Part shown: piece after piece, positions 1 to 7,771 of the stretch
Position numbering within the stretch: position 1 is the first letter of the stretch
Layout of the letters: each line of letters begins with the position of its first letter
NCBI GenBank assembly: GCA_964542425.1
Contig: CAZIUB010000035.1
Location: forward strand, 1 to 29,667
Length of the DNA: 29,667 nt
DNA from: Dongia_A sp964542425
GTDB taxonomy: Bacteria > Pseudomonadota > Alphaproteobacteria > Dongiales > Dongiaceae
Direction of reading: 5' to 3'
The notes under the pieces: model-generated
The model's input: only the letters and a program-made list of their open reading frames with translations
Database searches by the model: none
What the model was told of the DNA's origin: nothing
Position numbers and translations under genes: made by a program

Positions 1-32
1 CTAGTGGGCGCAATGCATTATGTAGCTTCGCG

Positions 33-59
33 GGTGGGGTCACGGTCGGCCGCGATTTT
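33..59 (+). repeat. Insertion-end-like repeat, copy A
   Basis: This copy starts GGTGGGGTCACGGTCGG and matches copies at 474-502 (inverted) and 632-661 with about four differences over 26 bases. The similarity to the 632-661 copy continues upstream: bases 9-59 align with 608-661 at roughly 80%. Together with the inverted copy at 474-502 it bounds a ~467-bp segment like the terminal repeats of a small insertion element. I could not assign an IS family from sequence alone. Confidence 0.55.
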
Positions 60-61
60 AC

Positions 62-87
62 ATAAGTGGCTGTGTCTCCGCGCAACC
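62..87 (+). repeat. 26-bp imperfect direct repeat, left copy
   Basis: The 26 bases match 2246-2271 with three mismatches; both begin ATAAGTGGCTG and end CGCAACC. The end resembles the 3' end of tRNA genes with a CCCCGCAACCA terminus, as in initiator tRNA-Met. A third, shorter copy of this ending lies at 140-153. An attachment-site remnant is inferred, not shown. Confidence 0.45.
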
Positions 88-97
88 GTCGACGCTC

Positions 98-470
98 TCA
101 AATAGCTACCCAGTTTAGGTGCAAATAACGCTGGTAGCGAGTCCCCGCAACCACCGACAGTACATACTCGGAATAACCCAAACGCCCAGACCCCACAACG
201 GCCTGGGCGTTTTGCTTTTGGGTCGTGCTGCACAGATGCAGAATCCGCGCAAGATCGCCGGAAAGCTCAAGGTCGACGCCAGCTGAATCAATCCTTGGCG
301 TCACCTTGATCGCCGTGATCATCGAGCGGATGTGATTCATGGCCTCGGTCCCGAGCTCGGAATCGGCCAGGAGCTGTTCGAGTTCCGTAACACGCCGGCG
401 ATAGAACTCGGCCATGTTCGCGTGAACGTGGACGGGGCGAGGTGCTGCGGGAGTCTGGGTTGCCGCCTGA
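98..470 (-). pseudogene. Large serine recombinase, C-terminal remnant
   Basis: The minus-strand frame reads the tail of a large serine recombinase: an arm with Asn-Met-Ala-Glu-Phe-Tyr-Arg-Arg-Arg, then a leucine/glutamate helix, then the phrase VDLELSGDLARIL. This is the usual end of these proteins, after the zinc-ribbon and coiled-coil region. The catalytic serine domain and the rest of the protein are absent. The frame stays open upstream to about 500 but runs into the inverted repeat at 474-502 and then a stop, so the gene was cut there. The end reads SVVAGTRY through a CCCCGCAACC motif, as happens when such recombinases sit next to a tRNA-type attachment site. An ATG at 413-415 could start a 105-aa product, but a functional protein is unlikely. 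Confidence 0.6.
181..218 (+). terminator. Rho-independent terminator-like hairpin
   Basis: AACGCCCAG at 181-189 pairs perfectly with CTGGGCGTT at 203-211 around a 13-nt loop, followed by TTTGCTTTT. It lies within the recombinase remnant and points to the plus strand. No plus-strand gene precedes it, but a tRNA-end-like CCCCGCAACCA stands about 28 bp upstream. It may be the terminator of a lost tRNA gene. Confidence 0.45.
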
Positions 471-473
471 ATG

Positions 474-502
474 TGAAATCGCGTCCAACTGTGACCCCAC
501 CG
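474..502 (-). repeat. Insertion-end-like repeat, copy B (inverted)
   Basis: This is the reverse complement of 632-661, identical over about 27 bases (ending TGTGACCCCACC). A shorter related piece with an internal deletion lies at 568-587. The copy cuts off the serine recombinase frame, so it probably marks an insertion or deletion boundary. Confidence 0.6.
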
Positions 503-619
503 TCAAGTGCTGCTAAATCATTGACGGAACTATGGGATCGATCGTCTGGGAGGGGTTACAGCTGGGAGTGAAACGCGACCCCACCGGATGCAACTATTCT
601 CCAATAAACGCAACGCGTT

Positions 620-1702
620 ATGAAGGTTCAAGGGTGGGGTCACAGTTGGACGCGATTTCACACCTTGGGGACCGGAATCGTCCTCCTGGAGGCACCGCCG
701 GCCCGTTCCAAGGGGTTGAAGGACGCGATCGAGGAAGCGGCCGTCCATCACGGCGCGATGGGTTTCGTGCGCATCGCCGAGGATTTGATGCGCCTGCCAC
801 CCGCTTCGGCGATCCTAGAAGCGGCACTCCCTTCCAGCCTCGCGCCGGCCTCGAGCGGCCCCGAAAGCATCGTTGGCAATGACGACATGGCCGGGTTGGT
901 GATCCTGGCCGAATTGCCGAACCAGGCCTTCTGGTCCTGGAGCGTTTTTGCCAGCGCCTTCCTGGCGGCGCTGGCAAAAAAGGAGAGGCTGATGCCGCCC
1001 TCCCTGATCCTTCTGTTGCAGCCCGGATCTCCGGAACTAGCACCCGGCGTTCGAATATTCCGGTTCGAGGGAGAGATCGGACGGGAAGATGCGATCCTGG
1101 CCCATGCGGGAGCGCGGCGGGCGAGGCGCGGACAATCACCTATGGAGCGATTGTTGAGCCTCGAACTCGTGATTGAGTTAGCCGGCTGGGACTTGGGCAT
1201 GATACGAGATTTAGCTACTCTCGATCTAAAGACCCTGCTCGATCCGATGGCCTGGGCCGATGGACGCTACGTCAATCAGGGGGCGGCACCATCCTGGGCC
1301 GAGGGCAGCTTCGATGTCTTCGAAGAGCGCCCGTTCCCGTCCTTGCCCTCGCTCCTGGCTACCGGCGACAGCTCTGAGATCGAGGGGCGGATCTGGCGAG
1401 CGCAGGTGCGAGCCATATTTCCTTGGCTCGAAGATTGGCGTCAGGTGGCGCTGGAAGCTTTCAAGGTCCGGTTCCACCTGCCCCTGAGGAGCTATGACGA
1501 CGAGATCATCCGGGATCCGGCCTCCCTCGATTGGGGACAAATGCAATACGCCTTGCGCGGCCGGGTGAACCAGAGGGAGATGGATCTCCTAGAAATCATG
1601 AAGAAGGTGCGCAATCGCCTCGCACACCGGGAGACCGTCGGGTATGGCGACCTGGCCGAAGCCGACCGGTTGGCGCGCGCATTCCTGGAATCACCGACCT
1701 AA
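620..1702 (+). CDS. Accessory protein with C-terminal HEPN-like RNRLAH motif, 5' end replaced by repeat
   Basis: The 360-codon frame begins inside repeat copy C: its first residues include GHSWTRFH, which is simply the repeat translated. The same peptide appears where the recombinase remnant runs into copy B. Native protein therefore starts somewhere after residue 14 and its real N-terminus is missing. The next stretch (LGTGIVLLEAPP) looks like the interior of a domain. The C-terminal ~100 residues are helical and rich in Trp, Arg and Glu, ending with KKVRNRLAHRE. RNRLAH fits the R-x4-H motif of HEPN RNase domains, common in toxins and defence proteins. I do not recognise the family otherwise. 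No Walker or other motif is evident. It is probably a truncated accessory gene; expression and function are uncertain. Confidence 0.5.
   Translation: MKVQGWGHSWTRFHTLGTGIVLLEAPPARSKGLKDAIEEAAVHHGAMGFVRIAEDLMRLPPASAILEAALPSSLAPASSGPESIVGNDDMAGLVILAELPNQAFWSWSVFASAFLAALAKKERLMPPSLILLLQPGSPELAPGVRIFRFEGEIGREDAILAHAGARRARRGQSPMERLLSLELVIELAGWDLGMIRDLATLDLKTLLDPMAWADGRYVNQGAAPSWAEGSFDVFEERPFPSLPSLLATGDSSEIEGRIWRAQVRAIFPWLEDWRQVALEAFKVRFHLPLRSYDDEIIRDPASLDWGQMQYALRGRVNQREMDLLEIMKKVRNRLAHRETVGYGDLAEADRLARAFLESPT
632..661 (+). repeat. Insertion-end-like repeat, copy C
   Basis: This copy starts GGGTGGGGTCACAGTTGG and is the near-perfect inverted partner of 474-502. It forms the artificial 5' end of the downstream open frame (GHSWTRFH). 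Confidence 0.6.
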
Positions 1703-2245
1703 GGTGCCGACAACTCAGTGCCGCGTCTGCGGCAATTCGATCCCAATCTCGAGGTTTTCTTCGCTGATATGGATGACTACGTTCTGGTAAAGCTCGGCCG
1801 CAGCCTGTTCCATGGCGTCGATATCGAGCACTTCGACGAGTTCGTCGCCACGCCAGTGCCTAGCGCGGGAGTTCGTTTGGCGTCTCCGACCCGAATCCGG
1901 GCGCATAAGAGAAGGGTAGATTATCGTTTTCGTCGAAGGCCTAGCTGACGGCTTTGACCATCAGATAACAGCTTTCGTCCTTTAACAGCCAGGGCTTTGG
2001 GCCGACCTTGTCGGTGCTGATGGAATGGGCTGGCGCAATGTCGTGCTCGTCTGCCTCAGCACCCGGCCGATAGTAAATGGAATTTCAAGGCCAAAAATAC
2101 CCGCTTTCATCGGATTGCTTCAGGTACTTGTGCCCAAAATTCGGATAGATCTGTGACTAGTTAGGCAAGCGATTAACCTATTGGATTGAAACTTAGTTTG
2201 GTGTGCTGCTTCAGCTAGGTCATGGTAATCGGACCGCTGTTCGAT
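1703..2245. other. Intergenic stretch with gene scraps only
   Basis: No convincing gene was seen. A minus-strand frame at 1715-1906 (63 codons, acidic C-terminal half ending in EIGIELPQTRH) could be a short protein or the tail of a lost gene. I do not recognise it and saw no clear ribosome binding site. A second minus-strand stretch, about 1948-2096, stays open for about 49 codons without a start codon and ends in YLMVKAVS. Its GPKPWLLKDE section faintly resembles the start of tyrosine integrases, but the match is too weak to name. Both fit decayed mobile DNA. Confidence 0.3.
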
Positions 2246-2271
2246 ATAAGTGGCTGCGCCTCCCCGCAACC
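2246..2271 (+). repeat. 26-bp imperfect direct repeat, right copy
   Basis: Partner of 62-87 with three mismatches. Here the CCCCGCAACC ending is followed within 6 bp by a strong terminator, the layout of a tRNA 3' end and its terminator. No full tRNA cloverleaf could be built upstream of it. Confidence 0.45.
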
Positions 2272-2276
2272 AAATT

Positions 2277-2314
2277 AACCAGCTAAGTCAAATACTTAGC
2301 TGGTTTCTGTTTTC
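2277..2314 (+). terminator. Perfect 12-bp terminator hairpin
   Basis: AACCAGCTAAGT (2277-2288) and ACTTAGCTGGTT (2294-2305) form a perfect 12-bp stem with a 5-nt loop. The tail TTTCTGTTTTCT makes it a plus-strand terminator. It may also end the minus-strand operon whose last gene stops at 2393, although the minus-side T tract is poor. Confidence 0.7.
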
Positions 2315-2392
2315 TGCGCCGAAACGCCAATCGCGCCTCCGGAAGCACGCCGGAAGCAAGAGGGCGCGCAATCCTGCGCAATCGAGCAACGA

Positions 2393-3406
2393 TCACCGAA
2401 ATTCCTCGGCGATGGCGACGATCTCCTCCGATGGTGTCCCATAACTCACGAGCCTCACGTCGAGATCGAAAGTCGTCATCAATTCTAGCGCCCGCCGCAT
2501 CGCGGCGTGGATCCAACGATTGTGATTGCCGAAGGCGCCTCCGCCAAGAAGCGTCAGGAAAACGACATTTGATACGCCACGCTGTGCATTCAGCACGGCA
2601 GCCCACATCGTGGCCTCATACGCGGCCTCCAGGATGAGCAACGCGAATGGCTCCCAATGAGCAGACGGCACGCCAGTGTAGGCAACCGGGAGCGCCGAGC
2701 AGAATGCCTGAGAGACATTCGGCCGATCCGGCCCCGCAACTTCGGTGACTTCCACATCGCGATGTATTCCGATGAGAAGTTTTCCGCGCAGGACATCGAT
2801 CTGGTGTGCGGTCAGCGTTCCGAGGTGTCGCGCAATGGCATCGAGTCCCGTTTGGTTGCACAACGCGTACCCGTTCCTCATCCTCCATAAATCGCCGACG
2901 GGCAGCTTCAGGGCCGTACTCAAGGCCGCGCCAAGGTCGGCGAGCCCATCGAGCTGCCGCGTCGCGGTCTGGCCTTGGCCGCCCTCGACGGGTGCGAAGC
3001 AATTGCGGTAGATGGTCGCAGCACCGGCAGCGATAGCGCAAGCCGGCCCCTGAGTGTGATCGTTTTGATATCGGGTCACGCCATCTTCCGGTGTCACATC
3101 CGGCGAAACCATCTCCAGCAGATTGAACTGCGAGGCCACCTGGAACAGCGCGCCGGCATTTTCTGGAGACCGATGCATGCGTCGTACATCGCCGGTGACG
3201 ACACTCGTCTTGAGCCGGCCAGGCAGCTTGCCTGTGGACTTTGCTCTTTCTCGGAGAGCCTGAAGTGAAACCAATTCAAGCTCGCCGATCCGATAACTCG
3301 CTCCGTTAATCCGGGAGTGTAGTCTTCCTCCATCGACTTCGAGCCGTGCGCGGGTTTCTTCATAGCCTGTTTCTCGAAACCCCGTGAGCTTTTCGAACCA
3401 ATCCAT
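2393..3406 (-). CDS. Macrodomain/PARG-like conserved protein (putative ADP-ribose binding)
   Basis: The product is 337 aa with no signal peptide or membrane segment. After a ~60-residue N-terminal part (MDWFEKLTGFRE) comes a conserved-looking core with ALFQVASQFNLLEM around residue 85 and HTQGPACAIAAGA around 115. A glycine-rich loop, LLGGGAFGN, follows near residue 290. The AxxQFN and GGGxFGN segments are what I associate with macrodomain/PARG-type folds that bind or cleave ADP-ribose; this is motif resemblance only. It is the last gene of a minus-strand run. Its ATG at 3406 lies about 20 bp after the original stop of the phosphatase gene, so the two were probably co-transcribed. A role in ADP-ribose or nucleotide metabolism, perhaps defence-linked, is inferred. 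Confidence 0.55.
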   Translation of the reverse strand: MDWFEKLTGFRETGYEETRARLEVDGGRLHSRINGASYRIGELELVSLQALRERAKSTGKLPGRLKTSVVTGDVRRMHRSPENAGALFQVASQFNLLEMVSPDVTPEDGVTRYQNDHTQGPACAIAAGAATIYRNCFAPVEGGQGQTATRQLDGLADLGAALSTALKLPVGDLWRMRNGYALCNQTGLDAIARHLGTLTAHQIDVLRGKLLIGIHRDVEVTEVAGPDRPNVSQAFCSALPVAYTGVPSAHWEPFALLILEAAYEATMWAAVLNAQRGVSNVVFLTLLGGGAFGNHNRWIHAAMRRALELMTTFDLDVRLVSYGTPSEEIVAIAEEFR

Positions 3407-3464
3407 GATCTACTCCGGGTCTCTCTACACGTTCGCGCCGATACCCAGGACGTATATCTCTTGC

Positions 3465-3974
3465 TCACGAGTCTCGATTGCGCCTGGGCAGCGCGCTGCG
3501 AACTCGTCTGATCGCGGTTGCCGGCTCCATGCCGAGCTCAATCAAGAGCCATGCTCCGATGGTACCGGCTCGTCCGAGCCCACCGCGGCAATGAACCAGG
3601 ACATCGCGCCCGCGGCGCAGCATTGTGCGAAGCTCATCGCCCGCAGTGACCCACTGGCGCTCAAACCCCTCGTCCGGCGTCGACACATCGACGATCGGCA
3701 GGTGGAACCACAACATTCCTCTACCTAGCACCTCCTCACCTAAGTGTTCCACCCGAAGAAGAAACAACTCTCTAGGCTCCACCAGAGTGACGACGGCAGC
3801 CGCTCCCCAATCGCGGATAGCGTCGAAATCGAGAGAAAGATCACGATCCCAATGCCCGGTCATGGCTTGCCGGTCATATTTTCCGGGGCACAAAGTGATG
3901 CCCACTCGTCCGAAGCCGGGCCCCGCGGATATCGCAGCGATCTGCAAGGGGTGGGTCAAAGAAGTTCTTTCCAC
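3465..3974 (-). CDS. CDKN3-like dual-specificity protein phosphatase, C-terminal frameshift
   Basis: The 169-aa frame contains the signature HCRGGLGRAG (H128, C129, R135), the C-x5-R loop of cysteine phosphatases. An upstream VDVSTPDEGF segment probably supplies the general acid Asp. Length and layout match bacterial CDKN3-like dual-specificity phosphatases that act on phosphoproteins or small phosphorylated substrates. The last residues, ALPRRNRDS, are not the expected ending. The other frame continues the family-like tail PGAIETREQEIYVL and stops at 3426-3428, so a single-base indel lies near 3490-3505. The catalytic core precedes the shift and may remain functional; sequencing error is possible. 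The upstream PLD gene ends about 36 bp away and the macrodomain-like gene follows, suggesting one operon. Confidence 0.75.
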   Translation of the reverse strand: MERTSLTHPLQIAAISAGPGFGRVGITLCPGKYDRQAMTGHWDRDLSLDFDAIRDWGAAAVVTLVEPRELFLLRVEHLGEEVLGRGMLWFHLPIVDVSTPDEGFERQWVTAGDELRTMLRRGRDVLVHCRGGLGRAGTIGAWLLIELGMEPATAIRRVRSALPRRNRDS

Positions 3975-4010
3975 GGTGCGTACCTAGCATCGCAATGGGT
4001 GTAGCCGCGC

Positions 4011-6344
4011 CTAATTGCACGCCCCGATCACCCGCGTCACCTTTTCCTGGATCTCAGAGTTTTCATCCGACGCGATGTCCAAGCGAATGTAATCAGGATG
4101 ATAAGATTCCGCTGGACGAGCTAGCGTGATGTACCATCCCCTATGCAGACTCCAAAGAAGCTCTTTAGCGGGCTGCAAGCGACGCCCGTTGCCCTGGTTC
4201 TTGTAGAGGCGTTCCCAGCTCTTGGACAAAGCGGCGCTCAGTTCGTCGGCCGCTTGAGCAATCCTTTCTGCCCTTTCCGCAATATGGCCCTCTGCATTAC
4301 TGATGTGGATTCTGCGAATGAGACCAGAGAGAAGGGTTGCGTCTGAATTCGCCAATAGGTCCTTACATTGGAAGACCGATGCGAGCGCGCTCGCTTGCGG
4401 TAGAATTGTTTTCCGGTCAGCAGTCGCGTCTATCGACAGGGCCGCGAGTAACGCAGTCCACAGCGTGCCGTCGCCAACGAGCCTTCGAAAACCATCAATT
4501 TGTCCGCGGTGCGCGTAACGTTCGCGAACGGTTGCCAATAGACCACGCGGCCTTCCACGTTCATACACGTGATTGAACATGATGTCGGCAACTCGCGTTG
4601 CGACGACAGCCAGTTCCGCTGGAGGAAGCCAACCCGCTTCGCCGCCACGGGTACACAAGAGTAGTGGAAACGCCAATGCCTGCACCATACGTGATGCATC
4701 GCAGCGCTGTGCAAATACCGGGTCACCCAGCTTCCCCAGGAACGTCCCCATCTCTTCACGAAAGGCGGTGAACGTATTCCGATCGTGATTCCTATCAGGA
4801 TCTGCGTCGGCTACGGGGGTGAATGACGTGGAAGGAACGGGTGCTGCCGGTTCATCCAAATTGTTCTGTGGTTCGGCAGAGCTCCAGGTTTCACGCGTGA
4901 GATCGACGTCGTCCTGCTCCTCCTCTGCAAAAAGCATCCCAATAACACCACCCAGTACCCCGACCTGAGCGGAGGCTCCTGCGCTGTGGGGCGCATGTGC
5001 TGCGCGCCGGATCTCATTGAGGCTGCGAATCATTGCGGAGGGGTCCACCGCGAGCGGCACCGAAGGCTCGGTTTCCGTAGCGGCGCGTTCCTGTGGCGAA
5101 GAAAGCGACGGCGGCGTTACCGCCTGGCCCTTATACTGCGGGTCGAGCAACTGGGCAGAAACTGCTTGAACTGCCTCCAATATCTCCTGATGGCTCAGAC
5201 CCGCCAAACTGCGCCGCGAAAATTTCTCAAGACTAGGATCGAGGGGGCGCCGCCTGGTTGCGCGTTCGAGAATCGCGTCGTTGTCGATCCAGCGCGGCTC
5301 GGTTGTAAAGGTGACTCCGCTGGACACACCAACCGCATGAGCAAATAGCGTCATCTTCCCGACCTCAAAATCCTGCGGCAGATGGCCGGTCAGACCACTA
5401 CGGTGTGCCTGGAGCGGTACAGTCACGCCCCCCGATGACCCTTCAATAACGAGGTGAACCTTTGCGTCCTGATCAAGCTGCGGCTCGATGACAGCCTCAA
5501 TAATCTGTGTTGGCCGAAGTCGCAGACTGGCGATCCAGTGACTCGGCAGGGTTGTCGGGAGCGGTTCGGCCTGCGGAGGTCTGATCGGGAGCGCCTTGGC
5601 GGGCGATTGGCTCGGCCCATTAAAAACCGACAGGGCAGACTGAAAATTAACAGATTGAGCTTCGTCGTAGGGAACTACGAGCTCAATGTTTCGGGAAAGC
5701 CACGCGGCAGCCGAGCAGTTGGCCGAACCGACGACTGCCGCGTCTCCGTCCGATCCAGAGAACCAATAGAATTTTGCGTGCATGAATCGGTCGGGTGATG
5801 CGGGAACTATACGAACATCGAGCGGGAGTTTTGCAAGCATGCGGGCGTCGAATGAGGCGCTGACTGGGCTGAGGCAGATTGTTGCGCGTCTGACGCCAAA
5901 AGTCCGATGTGTCCAACGGAGAAATTCCCCCGAAACGTCGGTCGAGCCTGTACATAGCTTGAGGTTCTCAAAGCGTCGTCCGCGCCAGCGTTCGGCGAGT
6001 TGAGTGGCAAGAGGGCGGCCTGGTTTGCCCAACAAAACGGGCTGCTGTCCTAGTGTTGACGGGCTTCGACCAAGCCACGGAATTTCATTCCGTATTTCAC
6101 GAAGTTGGTCGTTCCAAATTGTGGAGCGCACGACTTCACTGACTGCTTCAAATATCTGGTTAAGCCAGGCGCCACCGTCCTCATCGTTTGGGCCAATCCG
6201 CCAGGATGTCGCGAGTTCCTGGTTGCCGCCCCAACCAGTATAGGTGAGATTGCCCGAGCCGACCCAGACACGACCGCCGCTTTCGGAGAGGCGCGCTATC
6301 AGCTTCGGATGGAAAAGGTCGGCGCCTACAGTTTCCGCGAGCAC
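4011..6344 (-). CDS. Phospholipase D-like protein with two HKD-type motifs and long C-terminal extension
   Basis: The 777-aa frame starts at a GTG and has two PLD half-motifs: FHPK with GSGN (H12, K14, N32) and HAKF with GSAN (H189, K191, N209). Such proteins are phosphodiesterases or nucleases; standalone PLD nucleases occur in restriction and antiphage systems. About 560 further residues follow the PLD core: a Pro/Thr/Ala-rich linker, an acidic segment (EEEQDDVD) and a helical C-terminal domain I do not recognise. The frame continues upstream of the GTG with natural-looking sequence (RIVIVADAKQV) to an in-frame TGA at 6459-6461, and beyond it to about 6602. The intact gene was therefore probably longer. 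No good ribosome binding site precedes the GTG. The phosphatase gene follows after 36 bp. Confidence 0.7.
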   Translation of the reverse strand: MLAETVGADLFHPKLIARLSESGGRVWVGSGNLTYTGWGGNQELATSWRIGPNDEDGGAWLNQIFEAVSEVVRSTIWNDQLREIRNEIPWLGRSPSTLGQQPVLLGKPGRPLATQLAERWRGRRFENLKLCTGSTDVSGEFLRWTHRTFGVRRATICLSPVSASFDARMLAKLPLDVRIVPASPDRFMHAKFYWFSGSDGDAAVVGSANCSAAAWLSRNIELVVPYDEAQSVNFQSALSVFNGPSQSPAKALPIRPPQAEPLPTTLPSHWIASLRLRPTQIIEAVIEPQLDQDAKVHLVIEGSSGGVTVPLQAHRSGLTGHLPQDFEVGKMTLFAHAVGVSSGVTFTTEPRWIDNDAILERATRRRPLDPSLEKFSRRSLAGLSHQEILEAVQAVSAQLLDPQYKGQAVTPPSLSSPQERAATETEPSVPLAVDPSAMIRSLNEIRRAAHAPHSAGASAQVGVLGGVIGMLFAEEEQDDVDLTRETWSSAEPQNNLDEPAAPVPSTSFTPVADADPDRNHDRNTFTAFREEMGTFLGKLGDPVFAQRCDASRMVQALAFPLLLCTRGGEAGWLPPAELAVVATRVADIMFNHVYERGRPRGLLATVRERYAHRGQIDGFRRLVGDGTLWTALLAALSIDATADRKTILPQASALASVFQCKDLLANSDATLLSGLIRRIHISNAEGHIAERAERIAQAADELSAALSKSWERLYKNQGNGRRLQPAKELLWSLHRGWYITLARPAESYHPDYIRLDIASDENSEIQEKVTRVIGACN

Positions 6345-6458
6345 ATAGCGACGCCCAAGATGCGCAAGCTGGCCGACGCTTCGCTGTGCCGCCTCGCGGA
6401 CCTGCTTAGCATCCGCAACAATGACGATCCGGCTGCTTCCTCCAGCGGCCAGATTGCC

Positions 6459-6461
6459 TCA
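6459..6461 (-). other. In-frame TGA interrupting the 5' part of the PLD gene
   Basis: In the frame of the PLD protein, about 47 codons upstream of this TGA read protein-like sequence rich in Trp (EPWHGDWWVDAGRVPERRW). After it the frame reads GNLAAGGSSRIVIVADAK into the HKD domain. A TGG-to-TGA change (Trp to stop) explains this most simply. Only TTG codons (6593, 6602) offer an upstream start. A sequencing error is the alternative. Confidence 0.5.
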
Positions 6462-6626
6462 AACTCTGGCCTCGGGCCACCGTCGCTCCGGTACTCGGCC
6501 AGCATCCACCCACCAGTCTCCATGCCAAGGTTCCTGGCCAATTCGGGGCAGCGGATATGGTTGCCTTCGCAAGAGCGCCTCAATTGACCACAATTCCAGC
6601 AATGATGAACGGCATCGGCTGCCAAG

Positions 6627-7613
6627 CTATGCAGCGAGGCGGAGCTGCGCCCTAGCAATTTTCAGTGCCTTGAGTTTCAAATCTTGACCGGGGCCAAACC
6701 AAACCCTTTCGAGCCTTGCATCCGCATTGGCCTTGCGGCTTGCTCGGAAATCCTCGTCCCTTACAACGGCATTGTATAGGCCCCAGAGGGAATTCCTGGA
6801 TTCCTCAGGCGTGACCGTTTTATCATCTAGGATCGTCTTTATTCGCGCTCTGCGGTCGCTTTCCGTGCCTTTCGCCTTTTGTGTCTTGGTCTTCGGAAAG
6901 AGGAGATTGAGATAGCGGTCGATGTCCGCAATCTGAATCTTACGCATGGCCATTCTCCCAAAGAGTGTCTGGGCATCTCCGAAGACCCGGTCCACAAGCT
7001 TCTTCAATTGCGCCGCTTGGGCCTTCGCCAAATTGTCATGAATGTTTCGGGTGTGTCGGATCGCAATCAGGCTCTTTCCGCCAGTCATCGCGTAGTTGAG
7101 AGTATTCTGGCACACCACGCGGATTGGCGTGAACCGGACTGTGACGGCACCGGAGCCATCGTGTGTGTTCGAGAGAAGCAAAAACCGCTCGATCGCGTCG
7201 CTCTTACCAATCAATATGTCACCGGCAAGTTTGGCAAGAACCCAGACCCTTTCTCCGTCTCCCAATGCTCCGGCAGTGTGAAAATCCGCCCATTTCGCAT
7301 CGATGAAAGGTTCAAAAAAACGAAATGCATCAGCATTTTGCAGCGGCTGATATTCTCCACCGACGACCGCAAGCTGAACATCTGTCGTCTCCCTGCCCAC
7401 CCGACTGCGCAGGATGGCATACCGACTATAGATGCTTCGCGTTCGATCGACCATTCGCGCTCCCAGCGCCGGCTCTTTTCTTACTTTCCAATCAAGATTA
7501 GCCGCTTGGATCATTTCAGCAGCGCTTACGCATGACGGGACCCTCCTGCCGAGTCCATGCCACGCGGGCGCGCCAACAAAAGCCATCGTATCTTGTAAGA
7601 GGTTATGTGCCAT
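6627..7613 (-). CDS. DUF932 (phage/plasmid-like TIGR03299-type) protein
   Basis: The product is 328 aa, the usual length of DUF932 proteins found on plasmids, ICEs and phages. It starts MAHNLLQDTMAFVGAPAWHG with the typical AWHGLG phrase, has a central VVGGEYQPLQN segment near residue 85, and VRFTPIRVVCQNTLNYA near 160, all characteristic of the family. The start is supported by CAGGAGAG about 6 bases upstream of the ATG at 7613. The biochemical role of DUF932 is not established; it is a cargo gene of mobile elements. It lies directly upstream of the damaged PLD gene on the same strand (about 25 bp to the earliest possible PLD start), so it may be the first gene of that operon. Confidence 0.85.
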   Translation of the reverse strand: MAHNLLQDTMAFVGAPAWHGLGRRVPSCVSAAEMIQAANLDWKVRKEPALGARMVDRTRSIYSRYAILRSRVGRETTDVQLAVVGGEYQPLQNADAFRFFEPFIDAKWADFHTAGALGDGERVWVLAKLAGDILIGKSDAIERFLLLSNTHDGSGAVTVRFTPIRVVCQNTLNYAMTGGKSLIAIRHTRNIHDNLAKAQAAQLKKLVDRVFGDAQTLFGRMAMRKIQIADIDRYLNLLFPKTKTQKAKGTESDRRARIKTILDDKTVTPEESRNSLWGLYNAVVRDEDFRASRKANADARLERVWFGPGQDLKLKALKIARAQLRLAA

Positions 7614-7771
7614 GTTCGCTCTCCTGGTTGCTACAGGGTGGCGCTCGACCGGCGATGCCCTTCATCATCCGGAAATTACGAGCTTCGGTTGGCAAATCTG
7701 GACATGCCTGCCAACAGCAAGCGGCTGTGTGTCGAAAAAGGTACCGCTCCAAGACTGGGCCGGATTGTCGC

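Noticed and set aside
2225..2275. Complete tRNA gene ending CCCCGCAACCA
   Set aside because: No D-arm, anticodon arm or matching T-arm could be built; only the 3' end resembles a tRNA.
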